A stretch of DNA of 20,958 nt, taken from CAG-303 sp034172985. Its GTDB lineage: Bacteria; Bacillota; Clostridia; Lachnospirales; Lachnospiraceae. The position numbers and the translations under genes are program-made. Positions 7,911 to 14,831 of this stretch are shown one piece after another. The stretch is from the NCBI GenBank assembly GCA_034172985.1, contig JAXFDY010000129.1:1-20958 (forward strand), given 5' to 3'. Below the pieces are notes generated by a model. That model worked only from the letters and a program-made list of their open reading frames with translations. It was not told the DNA's origin and did no database searches. Every line of letters begins with the position of its first letter. Positions within the stretch are counted from its first letter, which is position 1.

Positions 7911-8597
7911 ATGGAAAAAAGGATTTTATTGGTAGAGGATGAAGAGAAGATAGCCAGATTTGTGGAATTAGAATTGAAACATGAGGGGTATGATGTGGAA
8001 AAAGCATATAATGGAAGAGATGGTCTGAATCTGGCACAACAGGGGAAGTTTGATTTGATCCTTTTAGATATTATGCTTCCGGAATTGAATGGACTGGAGG
8101 TATTGAGGAGAATCAGAAAAGAATCAGATGTTCCGGTCATTATGCTGACAGCCCGGGATGCAGTGATGGACAAAGTATCCGGGCTGGATGGCGGTGCAGA
8201 TGATTATATTACAAAGCCTTTTGCCATAGAAGAGCTATTGGCACGAATCCGTGTGGCGTTCAAGAAAAGAGGTAGTGAAGGAAAAGAACTAAAGTCACAT
8301 AAGATGACGGTCAAGGGTGTGTGTCTTGACGAAGACAGACATGAGGTGACTTATCAGGGGGAAGAAATCGAACTGACACATCGTGAATATGAACTTTTAA
8401 GAACATTGATGATAAATAAAAATATTGTGTTAGACAGGGAAAAACTATTGAATCTGGTCTGTGGTTATGAATATGCAGGAGAGACAAATATTATCGATGT
8501 TTATGTGCGCTATATCAGAACAAAAATCGATGACCGGTATGGGATTAAGCTGATTACGACTGTCCGTGGTGTAGGTTATGCGATTAAAGAGGAATAG
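7911..8597 (+). CDS. OmpR/PhoB-family DNA-binding response regulator
   Basis: The protein (228 residues) has an N-terminal receiver domain (about 3-115) and a C-terminal winged-helix DNA-binding domain (about 128-226). In the receiver the acidic pocket is E9-D10, the phospho-acceptor aspartate D53 (LLDIMLPE), the conserved threonine T80 and lysine K102 (ITKPF). The C-terminal domain shows the usual LTHREYELL and VRGVGYAI motifs. GGCGGAGG precedes the ATG. It is followed after 18 bases by a histidine kinase gene, so the two form a cognate pair. All residues needed for phosphotransfer are present. Target genes are unknown; the neighbouring CstA-like gene, which has an operator-like palindrome, is a candidate. 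Confidence 0.95.
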   Translation: MEKRILLVEDEEKIARFVELELKHEGYDVEKAYNGRDGLNLAQQGKFDLILLDIMLPELNGLEVLRRIRKESDVPVIMLTARDAVMDKVSGLDGGADDYITKPFAIEELLARIRVAFKKRGSEGKELKSHKMTVKGVCLDEDRHEVTYQGEEIELTHREYELLRTLMINKNIVLDREKLLNLVCGYEYAGETNIIDVYVRYIRTKIDDRYGIKLITTVRGVGYAIKEE

Positions 8598-8615
8598 TGT
8601 GAGAGGAAACGAAAT

Positions 8616-9866
8616 ATGACAGAAAATAAATCAACAACATCTATTGCGAGAAAGATTAATCTGAATTTTCTGGGAAAGCAGTTGTCCAATTTTTTCTGGT
8701 TGGACATTCTGCTTTTTCTTTTGATTGCGGGGATGTTTCTATATTATCAGGAAAGCAATCTGCCGGAAGAAGAATACGTCATAGATAGGGATTTTTATTA
8801 TAATAATTCGGTATATCAGATGGAATATGTAATCAGGACTAATGCAGCGGAAACTTATGTATGGAGACTGTGGGACTATCTGGTTCTGCTTAAATATCCG
8901 GTTATTATTATTGGTATTTTTCAAGTTTCAGTTCTGTTTTTCGGATTGTTTCAGACAAGACAAATCAGACGTGCCATGAAACCTCTGAATGAGATGGCGA
9001 AACGGGCAGAAGAACTGAGCCATATGACATGGGATAGCAGCAAGGTTTCCAGCCTTGAAAATGCCATTTCCAGTATTAAGCCGGACGCACCGGGGGCAAA
9101 GATATCTACCGGAGATAAAGAACTGCAAAGTCTGGAAGTGGCTATTAATAATCTGTTGGAACGAATGAGGGAGGCTTACCGGCAGCAGAACCGTTTTGTC
9201 TCTGATGCCTCTCATGAACTTCGAACTCCAATCGCTGTTATTCAGGGATATGTGAATATGCTGGACCGGTGGGGGAAGAAAGATGAAAGTATACTGGAGG
9301 AATCAATAGAGGCGTTAAAAAATGAATCCCAGCATATGAAAGAACTTGTGGAACAGCTTCTATTTCTTGCCAGGGGAGATAGCGGAAGAAATACACTAAA
9401 AAAAGAAGAATTTGTTCTGACAGATGTGGTGCGGGAGGTGTACGAGGAATCGTTAATGATTGATGAAAAACATATCTACCGATTCAATGGAATGGAAGGA
9501 GTTCGTATGTATGGTGATGTGGCTATGTTAAAACAATCCATCCGAATATTTACCGATAATGCAGCCAAATATTCCAAAGAGGGAGATAGGATTACACTGT
9601 CAGTGTCACAGCAAGAGGATGAGGTAAGTTATTCTGTGCAGGATGAAGGTGTTGGAATGGCGGAGTCAGAAATTGTCCATGTATTTGAACGTTTTTATCG
9701 TTCTGACAGTGCCAGAAACAGTAAAACCGGTGGGACGGGCCTGGGCTTATCCATAGCAAAATGGATTGTGGATGCCCATGGAGGTGTGATCGAAATATTG
9801 TCGAAGCCGGATATGGGAACAAGGTTTACTGTGAAATTTTCCATAAAGAAACAACAAAAATGTTGA
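8616..9866 (+). CDS. Membrane sensor histidine kinase
   Basis: This 416-residue kinase is the partner of the preceding response regulator. TM1 (about 26-44) and TM2 (about 94-113) bracket a short extracytoplasmic region of about 50 residues rich in Tyr and acidic residues. A HAMP-like linker leads to the dimerisation helix with the phospho-acceptor H200 in SDASHELRTP. The ATP-binding domain has the N box around N315 (FTDNAAKYS), the G1 box DEGVGM (343-348), the F box ERFYRSD and the G2 box GGTGLGLS (372-379). Everything needed for autophosphorylation is present. The ATG at 8616 follows GAGAGGA. The small sensor region does not reveal the signal; one sensed in or near the membrane is plausible. 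Confidence 0.95.
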   Translation: MTENKSTTSIARKINLNFLGKQLSNFFWLDILLFLLIAGMFLYYQESNLPEEEYVIDRDFYYNNSVYQMEYVIRTNAAETYVWRLWDYLVLLKYPVIIIGIFQVSVLFFGLFQTRQIRRAMKPLNEMAKRAEELSHMTWDSSKVSSLENAISSIKPDAPGAKISTGDKELQSLEVAINNLLERMREAYRQQNRFVSDASHELRTPIAVIQGYVNMLDRWGKKDESILEESIEALKNESQHMKELVEQLLFLARGDSGRNTLKKEEFVLTDVVREVYEESLMIDEKHIYRFNGMEGVRMYGDVAMLKQSIRIFTDNAAKYSKEGDRITLSVSQQEDEVSYSVQDEGVGMAESEIVHVFERFYRSDSARNSKTGGTGLGLSIAKWIVDAHGGVIEILSKPDMGTRFTVKFSIKKQQKC

Positions 9867-9887
9867 TAAAAATTATGTAAAATATAC

Positions 9888-9940
9888 TTGACAATAGATT
9901 AGCGAAGTAGTAATTTATGTTTTGTAAAATTTTACATAAA
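9888..9940 (+). promoter_or_regulatory. Promoter and operator-like palindrome ahead of the CstA-like gene
   Basis: TTGACA (9888-9893) is followed after 17 bases by TAATTT (9911-9916), a moderate -10. Overlapping the expected start site is a dyad with arms TTTATGT (9914-9920) and ACATAAA (9934-9940). Inside it is a perfect 14-base palindrome, TGTAAAATTTTACA (9923-9936). The half-site TGTAAAAT also occurs upstream of the -35 at 9876-9883. This spacing around a promoter looks like a regulator binding region; which protein binds is unknown. Confidence 0.55.
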
Positions 9941-9973
9941 CTTTTTATAAAGATGGAGAATGGAGGAATAGCT

Positions 9974-11644
9974 ATGAATGGTTTAATCATGATGATCATA
10001 GCGATCGTAGTTTTAGGTGCAGGCTATCTTCTTTATGGACGCTGGCTTGCAAAAACATGGGGAATTGACCCTAAAGCAAAAACACCGGCTTATGAAATGA
10101 GAGATGGTGTGGATTATGAACCTGCTGATACACAGGTTGTATTTGGACATCAGTTTGCGTCTATTGCCGGAGCAGGTCCGATCAATGGTCCGATACAGGC
10201 AGCAGTATTCGGCTGGGTCCCTGTGTTGTTATGGCTTTTAATAGGCGGTGTATTCTTCGGTGCTGTACAGGATTTTTCAGCAATGTACGCTTCTGTGAAA
10301 AATAAAGGACGTACAATCGGTTACATTATTGAAGAATACATCGGAAAAATAGGAAAGAAACTGTTTTTGCTGTTTTGCTGGTTATTCTGTATCCTTGTAG
10401 TGGCAGCTTTTGCAGATGTGGTAGATGCGACTTTTGCAGGATTTGCAGCAGATGGAAGCAAAGTGGCAGCGAATGGATCTGTGGCCATGACTTCTGTTTT
10501 GTTCATTGTGGAAGCAGTGGCATTGGGATTTGTTTTAAGATATGCGAAGTTTGGAAAGGCTGTTAATACAGTCCTGGCTATTGTTCTTCTTGTGGCAGGT
10601 GTTGCGATAGGCTTGAATGTGCCTATTTTTGTAGAGAAGAGTACATGGCAGATTATCGTATTTTTGTACATAGCAGTGGCTTCTGTTGTTCCGGTGTGGG
10701 CTTTATTGCAGCCTCGTGATTATTTGAACAGTTACCTTTTAATTGCTATGATTGGAATGGCAGTAATCGGTATTCTTTTTACAAATCCAAGCATAAATCT
10801 TCCGGCATTTACCAGTTTTAATGTGGAAGGAACAGGTTCTATGTTTCCGATTCTTTTCGTAACAATTGCCTGTGGTGCAGTATCTGGTTTCCACTCGCTG
10901 GTATCTTCGGGAACTGCTTCTAAGCAGATTAAAAATGAGAAGGCTATGCTTCCGGTATCTTTTGGAGCTATGCTTATGGAGTCTATGCTGGGTGTTATTG
11001 CCTTAATTGCAGTTGCCAGTTTTGCCACAGGTGAAGCTGCAGAGGCAGGATATGTGACGCAGCCTCAGATTTTTGCAGGTGCGATTGCGAACTTTTTGTC
11101 TGAGCTGGGATTGCCGCATGGTGTCATCTTTACATTGATTAATCTGGCTGTATCAGCTTTTGCACTTACAAGTCTTGACTCTGTTGCGCGTATCGGACGA
11201 CTTTCATTCCAGGAATTATTCCTTGATGCATCTATTGAAGATGATAAAATGGAGCCATGGAGAAAGGTAGTCACAAATAAGTATTTCGCTACGATTATTA
11301 CACTGGTACTGGCATATATGCTGGCAAAAGTGGGATATGCAGATATCTGGCCATTGTTCGGTTCAGCAAATCAGTTACTTTCCGCTCTTGCATTGATTGC
11401 ATGTGCAGTATATTTTAAAAAGACAAAGAGAAAGGGCTGGATGCTCTGGGTACCGATGATTATCATGCTGGCAGTTACCCTGACAGCGTTAATTCAGAAA
11501 ATTATTGTTCTGATTGGTAATCCTACAGCAGGTAATATGTTGCAGCTGGCATTTGCAGTGGCACTTATGATCCTTGGTGTGATTGTAGCAATACAGGGCT
11601 TGAAAAAACTGTTTTTAGACAAAGAAGAAGAGGTAGCAGCATAA
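9974..11644 (+). CDS. cstA: CstA family transporter (carbon starvation protein A)
   Basis: This is a polytopic inner-membrane transporter of the CstA family; characterised members take up peptides or pyruvate under carbon limitation. The start is the ATG at 9974, preceded by GGAGG at 9962-9966, giving 556 residues. An in-frame ATG at 9917 lies inside the palindrome without a ribosome binding site. The conserved CstA core begins with FGHQFASIAGAGPINGP (57-73), then FGAVQDFSAMYASVKNKGRT, HSLVSSGTASKQ and later SLDSVARIGRLSFQE. Multiple hydrophobic helices span the length and a charged tail closes it. It lies 107 bases after the histidine kinase with its own promoter. Peptide versus pyruvate specificity cannot be decided from sequence. 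Confidence 0.92.
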   Translation: MNGLIMMIIAIVVLGAGYLLYGRWLAKTWGIDPKAKTPAYEMRDGVDYEPADTQVVFGHQFASIAGAGPINGPIQAAVFGWVPVLLWLLIGGVFFGAVQDFSAMYASVKNKGRTIGYIIEEYIGKIGKKLFLLFCWLFCILVVAAFADVVDATFAGFAADGSKVAANGSVAMTSVLFIVEAVALGFVLRYAKFGKAVNTVLAIVLLVAGVAIGLNVPIFVEKSTWQIIVFLYIAVASVVPVWALLQPRDYLNSYLLIAMIGMAVIGILFTNPSINLPAFTSFNVEGTGSMFPILFVTIACGAVSGFHSLVSSGTASKQIKNEKAMLPVSFGAMLMESMLGVIALIAVASFATGEAAEAGYVTQPQIFAGAIANFLSELGLPHGVIFTLINLAVSAFALTSLDSVARIGRLSFQELFLDASIEDDKMEPWRKVVTNKYFATIITLVLAYMLAKVGYADIWPLFGSANQLLSALALIACAVYFKKTKRKGWMLWVPMIIMLAVTLTALIQKIIVLIGNPTAGNMLQLAFAVALMILGVIVAIQGLKKLFLDKEEEVAA

Positions 11645-11653
11645 GCTGTTTAT

Positions 11654-11690
11654 AAAAAAACTTCCCGAACTGAATCCGGGAAGTTTTTTT
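11654..11690. terminator. Bidirectional terminator between convergent genes
   Basis: A perfect 14-bp stem, AAAAAAACTTCCCG (11654-11667) with CGGGAAGTTTTTTT (11677-11690), has a 9-base loop. The A-run and T-run provide a U-tract on both strands, so it can end both the CstA transcript and the opposing methyltransferase transcript, whose stop codon touches it. Confidence 0.92.
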
Positions 11691-12558
11691 ATATGTCATT
11701 TTTGCTCCAACGTCCGGAGGCTCCACAGGGAAGCACAAGACCATTAGAGGATACAGGTAATCCGATTTCTGAAGATTCTACGTTGCCGCCAAACTTTGCC
11801 TTGATTTCTACAGACATCATATAAGTCAGTACAGAAGGTGCAAGGCCTGTCGTGTAGGAATTAATCAGAAAGAAAATAGCATCTTCTGATAAAATCTGGG
11901 TGCATAGCTGTATAAATTCATGAATGGAATCTTCAATTTTCCAAATTTCTCCTTTTGGTCCTCTTCCATAAGATGGAGGATCCATAATGATACCATCGTA
12001 TTTATTGCCACGACGGATTTCACGTTCTACAAATTTTTTACAGTCATCTACCAGCCAGCGGATAGGAGCCTCTGAAAGACCGGATGCCTGAGCATTTTCT
12101 TTGGCCCAATTTACCATGCCTTTTGACGCATCCACATGAGTGACCTGCGCTCCTGCTGCAGCGGCAGCCAGAGTGGCACCTCCTGTATAGGCAAACAGAT
12201 TCAGAACTTTCACGGGTCTGCCGGCAGATTTGATTTTTTGGGAACACCAGTCCCAATTGACAGCCTGTTCAGGGAACAGACCGGTATGTTTAAAACTGAA
12301 CGGTTTCAGATGGAAGGTGAGAGATTTGTAGCTAATGCTCCATTGCTGAGGGAGATCAAAAAATTCCCATTCTCCTCCTCCCTTCGAACTTCTGTGATAG
12401 TGGCCGTTCATGGCATTCCATCCTTTTTGGATTTTGGGCGTATTCCATATCACCTGAGGATCGGGACGGACAAGGATGTAATCTCCCCATCGTTCTAACT
12501 TCTCGCCACCGGAGCAATCTATCACTTCATAATCTTTCCAATTATCTGCAATCCACAT
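11689..12558 (-). CDS. Class I SAM-dependent methyltransferase, RlmI-like (COG1092 type)
   Basis: This is a Rossmann-fold methyltransferase using S-adenosylmethionine. From the minus-strand ATG at 12556-12558, which has GGAG 8 bases upstream, it is 289 residues; an in-frame TTG at 12591 would add 11 residues but has no good site. SAM-binding motif I is LNLFAYTGGAT (119-129), HVDASKG carries the ribose-binding acidic residue (D143), and the catalytic-site motif is DPPSYGRG (193-200). The upstream HTGLFPEQAVNW (91-102) is typical of the RlmI/RlmK group that methylates 23S rRNA. It lacks the N-terminal PUA domain of E. coli RlmI, so the exact target is open. It is transcribed alone from its own promoter, convergent with cstA. 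Confidence 0.88.
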   Translation of the reverse strand: MWIADNWKDYEVIDCSGGEKLERWGDYILVRPDPQVIWNTPKIQKGWNAMNGHYHRSSKGGGEWEFFDLPQQWSISYKSLTFHLKPFSFKHTGLFPEQAVNWDWCSQKIKSAGRPVKVLNLFAYTGGATLAAAAAGAQVTHVDASKGMVNWAKENAQASGLSEAPIRWLVDDCKKFVEREIRRGNKYDGIIMDPPSYGRGPKGEIWKIEDSIHEFIQLCTQILSEDAIFFLINSYTTGLAPSVLTYMMSVEIKAKFGGNVESSEIGLPVSSNGLVLPCGASGRWSKNDI

Positions 12559-12610
12559 AATATAATCTCCATTTCTCGCTTTTTTTATCAATCAGCTGTC
12601 AACTGTAATG

Positions 12611-12639
12611 ATTTTACTATCAATTAAAGTTTGTGTCCA
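12611..12639 (-). promoter_or_regulatory. Promoter of the methyltransferase gene
   Basis: On the minus strand TGGACA (complement of 12634-12639) and TAAAAT (complement of 12611-12616) are 17 bases apart, about 50 bases upstream of the start codon. Confidence 0.6.
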
Positions 12640-12708
12640 GTATAATCATTATTTTCGATAAAAAATTTATGAAAATGCAAGCGAAGGGAGAAAAATCGTA
12701 CTTAAAGT
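12640..12708. other. Intergenic stretch with no recognised feature
   Basis: AT-rich sequence between the methyltransferase promoter and the left direct repeat of the adjacent inverted-repeat element. I see no gene, convincing promoter or hairpin here. Confidence 0.5.
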
Positions 12709-12900
12709 TAGGATGAAATAGGCGTTTGCGAATTTTTAGAAGAGAGGGCATATGTGTATTCTCACTCCATTGATTCGGACAAGTCAGCCAAATTGTTCGT
12801 CATGGACGTACACTATGGCTGATTTGTCCGCTCAAAGTCGCAATACATACACATAAGGTCCTCTCTTCTAAAAATTCGCAAACGCTTATAGGATGAAATA
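12709..12900. repeat. MITE-like element: 26-bp perfect inverted repeats flanked by 12-bp direct repeats
   Basis: TAGGATGAAATA occurs at 12709-12720 and again at 12889-12900, flanking a 168-bp segment (12721-12888). That segment begins and ends with perfect 26-bp inverted repeats at 12722-12747 (GCGTTTGCGAATTTTTAG...) and 12860-12885. Further arms inside are TATGTGTAT/ATACACATA (12751-12759, 12847-12855) and a 15-bp near-perfect pair (12776-12790, 12826-12840). The whole unit can fold into one long cruciform. There is no coding frame of note. The direct repeats look like a target-site duplication, suggesting a non-autonomous transposable element moved in trans. Confidence 0.82.
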
Positions 12901-12913
12901 AAAGGAGGAGTAT

Positions 12914-12994
12914 ATGAAAAAAATAGGACAAATAGTGGGAGGGATTATCCTTGGCTGTGCCATGATTACAGGAGCAATTCCAAAAATGGAATAA
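12914..12994 (+). CDS. Small hydrophobic ORF (26 aa), perhaps the frameshifted 5' part of a longer gene
   Basis: An ATG at 12914 has a strong AAAGGAGGAG ribosome binding site. It encodes MKKIGQIVGGIILGCAMITG and six more residues before a stop: a positively charged start, a hydrophobic core and an LGC motif resembling a lipoprotein signal or a small membrane peptide. In another frame, sequence from about 12987 to 13079 reads WNNESFLYWCGGEVREINYN and on to a stop. Removing one A from the AAAAA run at 12982-12986 would join the two into a protein of about 54 residues. So this may be a complete micropeptide, a broken gene or a sequencing-error artefact. I do not recognise the family. It begins 14 bases after the inverted-repeat element. 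Confidence 0.4.
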   Translation: MKKIGQIVGGIILGCAMITGAIPKME

Positions 12995-13100
12995 TGAAAG
13001 TTTTCTCTATTGGTGTGGCGGTGAAGTGAGGGAGATTAATTATAACAATGACCCGATAGCTGAGATAAATCTACAATAAATCTCTTATTTATATTTTTTC

Positions 13101-13129
13101 TTGACAAGTACATACTGGTATAATATACT
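13101..13129 (+). promoter_or_regulatory. Promoter of the DUF4234/DUF2752 gene pair
   Basis: TTGACA (13101-13106) and TATACT (13124-13129) are 17 bases apart. An overlapping TATAAT (13119-13124) is too close to this -35. A leader of about 60 AT-rich bases precedes the first start codon. Confidence 0.72.
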
Positions 13130-13192
13130 AGGTTCGATATATAAAAAATTTATAAAAAATATAAAATTTTAAGAAAAGAATATGGGAGGATT

Positions 13193-13549
13193 ATGAATAT
13201 GAATATGTCAATTAAAGAACGTAACCTTGTTGTAAGTATTATTCTTACCTTAGTTACATGTGGTATTTATGGACTGTACTGGTTTGTATGTCTGACAGAT
13301 GATACAAATGCAGTATCTGGTGACAACAAAACTTCAGGTGTGATGGCTTTGGTGCTTACACTTGTAACATGTGGTATCTATGGATTTTTCTGGGCTTACA
13401 GATGTGGAGAAAAAATCGATATAGCTAAGCAGCAGAGAGGCATTCCTGCATCAAATGGCGGAGTTCTTTACCTTATTTTATATATTTTTGGTGGTATTAT
13501 TGCATATGCTTTAATCCAGTATGAATTAAATAAACTTGCAGAAAATTAA
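13193..13549 (+). CDS. DUF4234 small membrane protein
   Basis: This 118-residue membrane protein of unknown function has two near-identical hydrophobic units, LTLVTCGIYGLYWF (about 18-31) and LTLVTCGIYGFFWAY (about 54-68). A third hydrophobic segment (about 90-106) follows. The repeated TCGIYG-aromatic-aromatic-W pattern is the DUF4234 hallmark. GGGAGG at 13184-13189 is only 3 bases from the first ATG (13193) but 9 from the second (13199), so the true start may be 13199. A DUF2752 gene follows after 10 bases. The two families often sit together in Firmicutes, suggesting a shared membrane role that remains unknown. Confidence 0.85.
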   Translation: MNMNMSIKERNLVVSIILTLVTCGIYGLYWFVCLTDDTNAVSGDNKTSGVMALVLTLVTCGIYGFFWAYRCGEKIDIAKQQRGIPASNGGVLYLILYIFGGIIAYALIQYELNKLAEN

Positions 13550-13559
13550 GGTTGGGCTT

Positions 13560-13922
13560 ATGCGAAAGAAAGTATATCAAATATTGATTTTACTTGGAAT
13601 TCTTATTGCATATTACTGTATTGTAAGGTATACCGGACACGGTATACCTTGTCTTTTTTATGCGATTACCGGATACCAGTGTCCGGGATGCGGAATTACA
13701 AGAATGATTATGGCTATAATGAAAGGGCAGTGGCGGCTGGCATACCATTATAATCAGTATCTGTTTGTTACTTTTCCATATTTGGTTTATATTATAGGGA
13801 AGACTTTATGGAAATGGTTCAGAGATGATAATACAAAAATGGGAAAAGCAGAATCTGTGTTACTGTTTTTCTATTTTATGGGACTTCCGATTTTTGGGAT
13901 CTGGAGAAATATTGCGATTTAA
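13560..13922 (+). CDS. DUF2752 membrane protein
   Basis: From the ATG at 13560 (AAGG at 13548-13551 is the likely ribosome binding site) this is 120 residues; an in-frame TTG at 13536 overlaps the previous gene and is less likely. A first helix (about 6-20) leads to the DUF2752 signature GYQCPGCGITR, whose two cysteines and glycines are diagnostic. Helices near the middle and at the C-terminus follow. The CPGCG motif could bind metal or form a disulfide, but function is not established. It lies 10 bases downstream of the DUF4234 gene and is presumably co-transcribed with it. Confidence 0.85.
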   Translation: MRKKVYQILILLGILIAYYCIVRYTGHGIPCLFYAITGYQCPGCGITRMIMAIMKGQWRLAYHYNQYLFVTFPYLVYIIGKTLWKWFRDDNTKMGKAESVLLFFYFMGLPIFGIWRNIAI

Positions 13923-13937
13923 AATCGCAATTTAAAT
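13911..13937 (+). terminator. Hairpin spanning the DUF2752 stop codon
   Basis: ATTGCGATT (13911-13919) pairs perfectly with AATCGCAAT (13923-13931), and the TAA stop codon forms the loop. The tail TTTAAAT is only a weak U-tract, so termination may be partial. Confidence 0.45.
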
Positions 13938-13995
13938 AGAAAAAAACTCAAAATGTACAAAAAGAAGAACAAATGAAAAAAAATAAAAAAAACAC

Positions 13996-14024
13996 TTGCA
14001 ATATGTGGAATTATAGTGTATAGT
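13996..14024 (+). promoter_or_regulatory. Promoter of the S10 ribosomal protein operon
   Basis: TTGCAA (13996-14001) and TATAGT (14019-14024) are 17 bases apart, following an A-rich stretch that may act as an UP-like element. Transcription would start near 14031, giving a leader of about 233 nt before rpsJ. Confidence 0.75.
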
Positions 14025-14030
14025 AACACT

Positions 14031-14246
14031 TGCTGTGACATGATAGCGATGAAGCGTGAGGTTGTTGCGAAAGCAAGTTTTTCCGTGGAGCGAATGTCAA
14101 GTTAGGAAACTGGCGACAAGTCACTGTACAAAATAAAGGTCCGCAGAATGCGGAAACAACGTGTGAGAATTCTTAATGTGATGATTAAGGAAACACACGG
14201 GAGAGTGTACAGTCACCACTTGTTGTGCTTAGTTAAAAGTACGAAA
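14031..14246 (+). ncRNA. Structured 5' leader of the S10 operon (candidate cis-regulatory RNA)
   Basis: Two domains can be drawn. Domain 1 is closed by TGACAT/ATGTCA (14036-14041, 14094-14099) and contains TTGC-GAAA-GCAA, a GNRA-type hairpin (14065-14076). Domain 2 is closed by ACAAGT-ACTGTACA (14116-14130) with TGTACAGT-ACTTGT (14206-14223). It encloses TCCGC/GCGGA (14140-14154) and a stem CGTGTG/CACACG (14160-14199) that carries TTCTTAAT/ATTAAGGAA, so it resembles a three-way junction. S10 operon leaders in other bacteria bind ribosomal protein L4 for feedback control. A similar role is likely, but no known leader family was matched by eye. Confidence 0.6.
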
Positions 14247-14263
14247 AGGAGGCGACTTTTTTT

Positions 14264-14581
14264 ATGGCAAGTCAAGTAATGAGAATCACATTGAAAGCTT
14301 ACGATCATCAGTTAATCGATCAGTCAGCTGCCAAAATCATCGATACTGTTAAGAAGACAGGTGCAAAGGTTAGCGGTCCTGTACCACTTCCAACAAAGAA
14401 GGAAGTAGTTACAATTCTTAGAGCCGTTCACAAGTACAAAGATTCCAGAGAACAGTTCGAGCAGAGAACTCATAAGAGACTTATCGATATCATCACACCT
14501 TCACAGAAGACAGTTGAGACATTATCTAAGTTAGAAATGCCAGCTGGTGTGTATATCGACATCAAGATGAAGACAAAATAA
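14264..14581 (+). CDS. rpsJ: 30S ribosomal protein S10
   Basis: S10 (105 residues, near the usual 102-105) is a 30S head protein that also serves in NusB-dependent antitermination. The sequence is near-canonical: ITLKAYDHQLIDQSAAKII at the start, GPVPLPTKKEVVTILRAVHK, then FEQRTHKRLIDI and a C-terminal strand ending IKMKTK. GGAGG at 14248-14252 lies 11 bases before the ATG, slightly far. It is the first gene of the operon, behind a long structured leader. It is separated from rplC by an unusual 250-base spacer. Confidence 0.98.
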   Translation: MASQVMRITLKAYDHQLIDQSAAKIIDTVKKTGAKVSGPVPLPTKKEVVTILRAVHKYKDSREQFEQRTHKRLIDIITPSQKTVETLSKLEMPAGVYIDIKMKTK

Positions 14582-14640
14582 TCAGTCTTCGACAAAATAA
14601 GCAAGTAATCCTGAAGGGTTTAGATATAAAAGTAACACAC

Positions 14641-14825
14641 TTCCTATTAATAAGGAATCAACATATGGAATCTCACCCATAAAAAGTTGCACTTCGTGCA
14701 AGGGCTTGAGCAGATTATCAGTCACAGGTGATTGATAACGTAACCTATAGTGTTCCACGTATATTAAGCTGTTCTAGGATGTTTTCGATGAAATGTCGAA
14801 AACCGCTGTAGATTAAACAGGAGGT
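14641..14825 (+). ncRNA. Structured rpsJ-rplC spacer (candidate regulatory or processing RNA)
   Basis: The 250-base gap between rpsJ and rplC folds into several hairpins. These are TTCCT/AGGAA (14641-14657), TTGCAC/GTGCAA (14687-14701), TTATCAGTCAC/GTGATTGATAA (14715-14738) and the perfect GTTTTCGA/TCGAAAAC (14781-14788, 14796-14803). The last is nested in an outer pairing CTGTTCTA with TAG..AACAG (14769-14776, 14809-14820). That outer arm ends on the first bases of the rplC ribosome binding site AGGAGGT (14819-14825), so it could limit rplC translation. No promoter or terminator tract was convincing. Confidence 0.5.
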
Positions 14826-14831
14826 ATTACA

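Noticed and set aside
9917..9973. Upstream ATG for the CstA-like gene
   Set aside because: It lies inside the operator-like palindrome with no ribosome binding site, whereas the ATG at 9974 has GGAGG and matches the usual family start.
12136..12498. Plus-strand 120-codon open frame inside the methyltransferase
   Set aside because: It is the antisense shadow of the conserved methyltransferase sequence and has no supporting start signal.
12559..12591. Upstream TTG start for the methyltransferase
   Set aside because: The ATG at 12556-12558 has a properly spaced GGAG; the extra residues have no family similarity.
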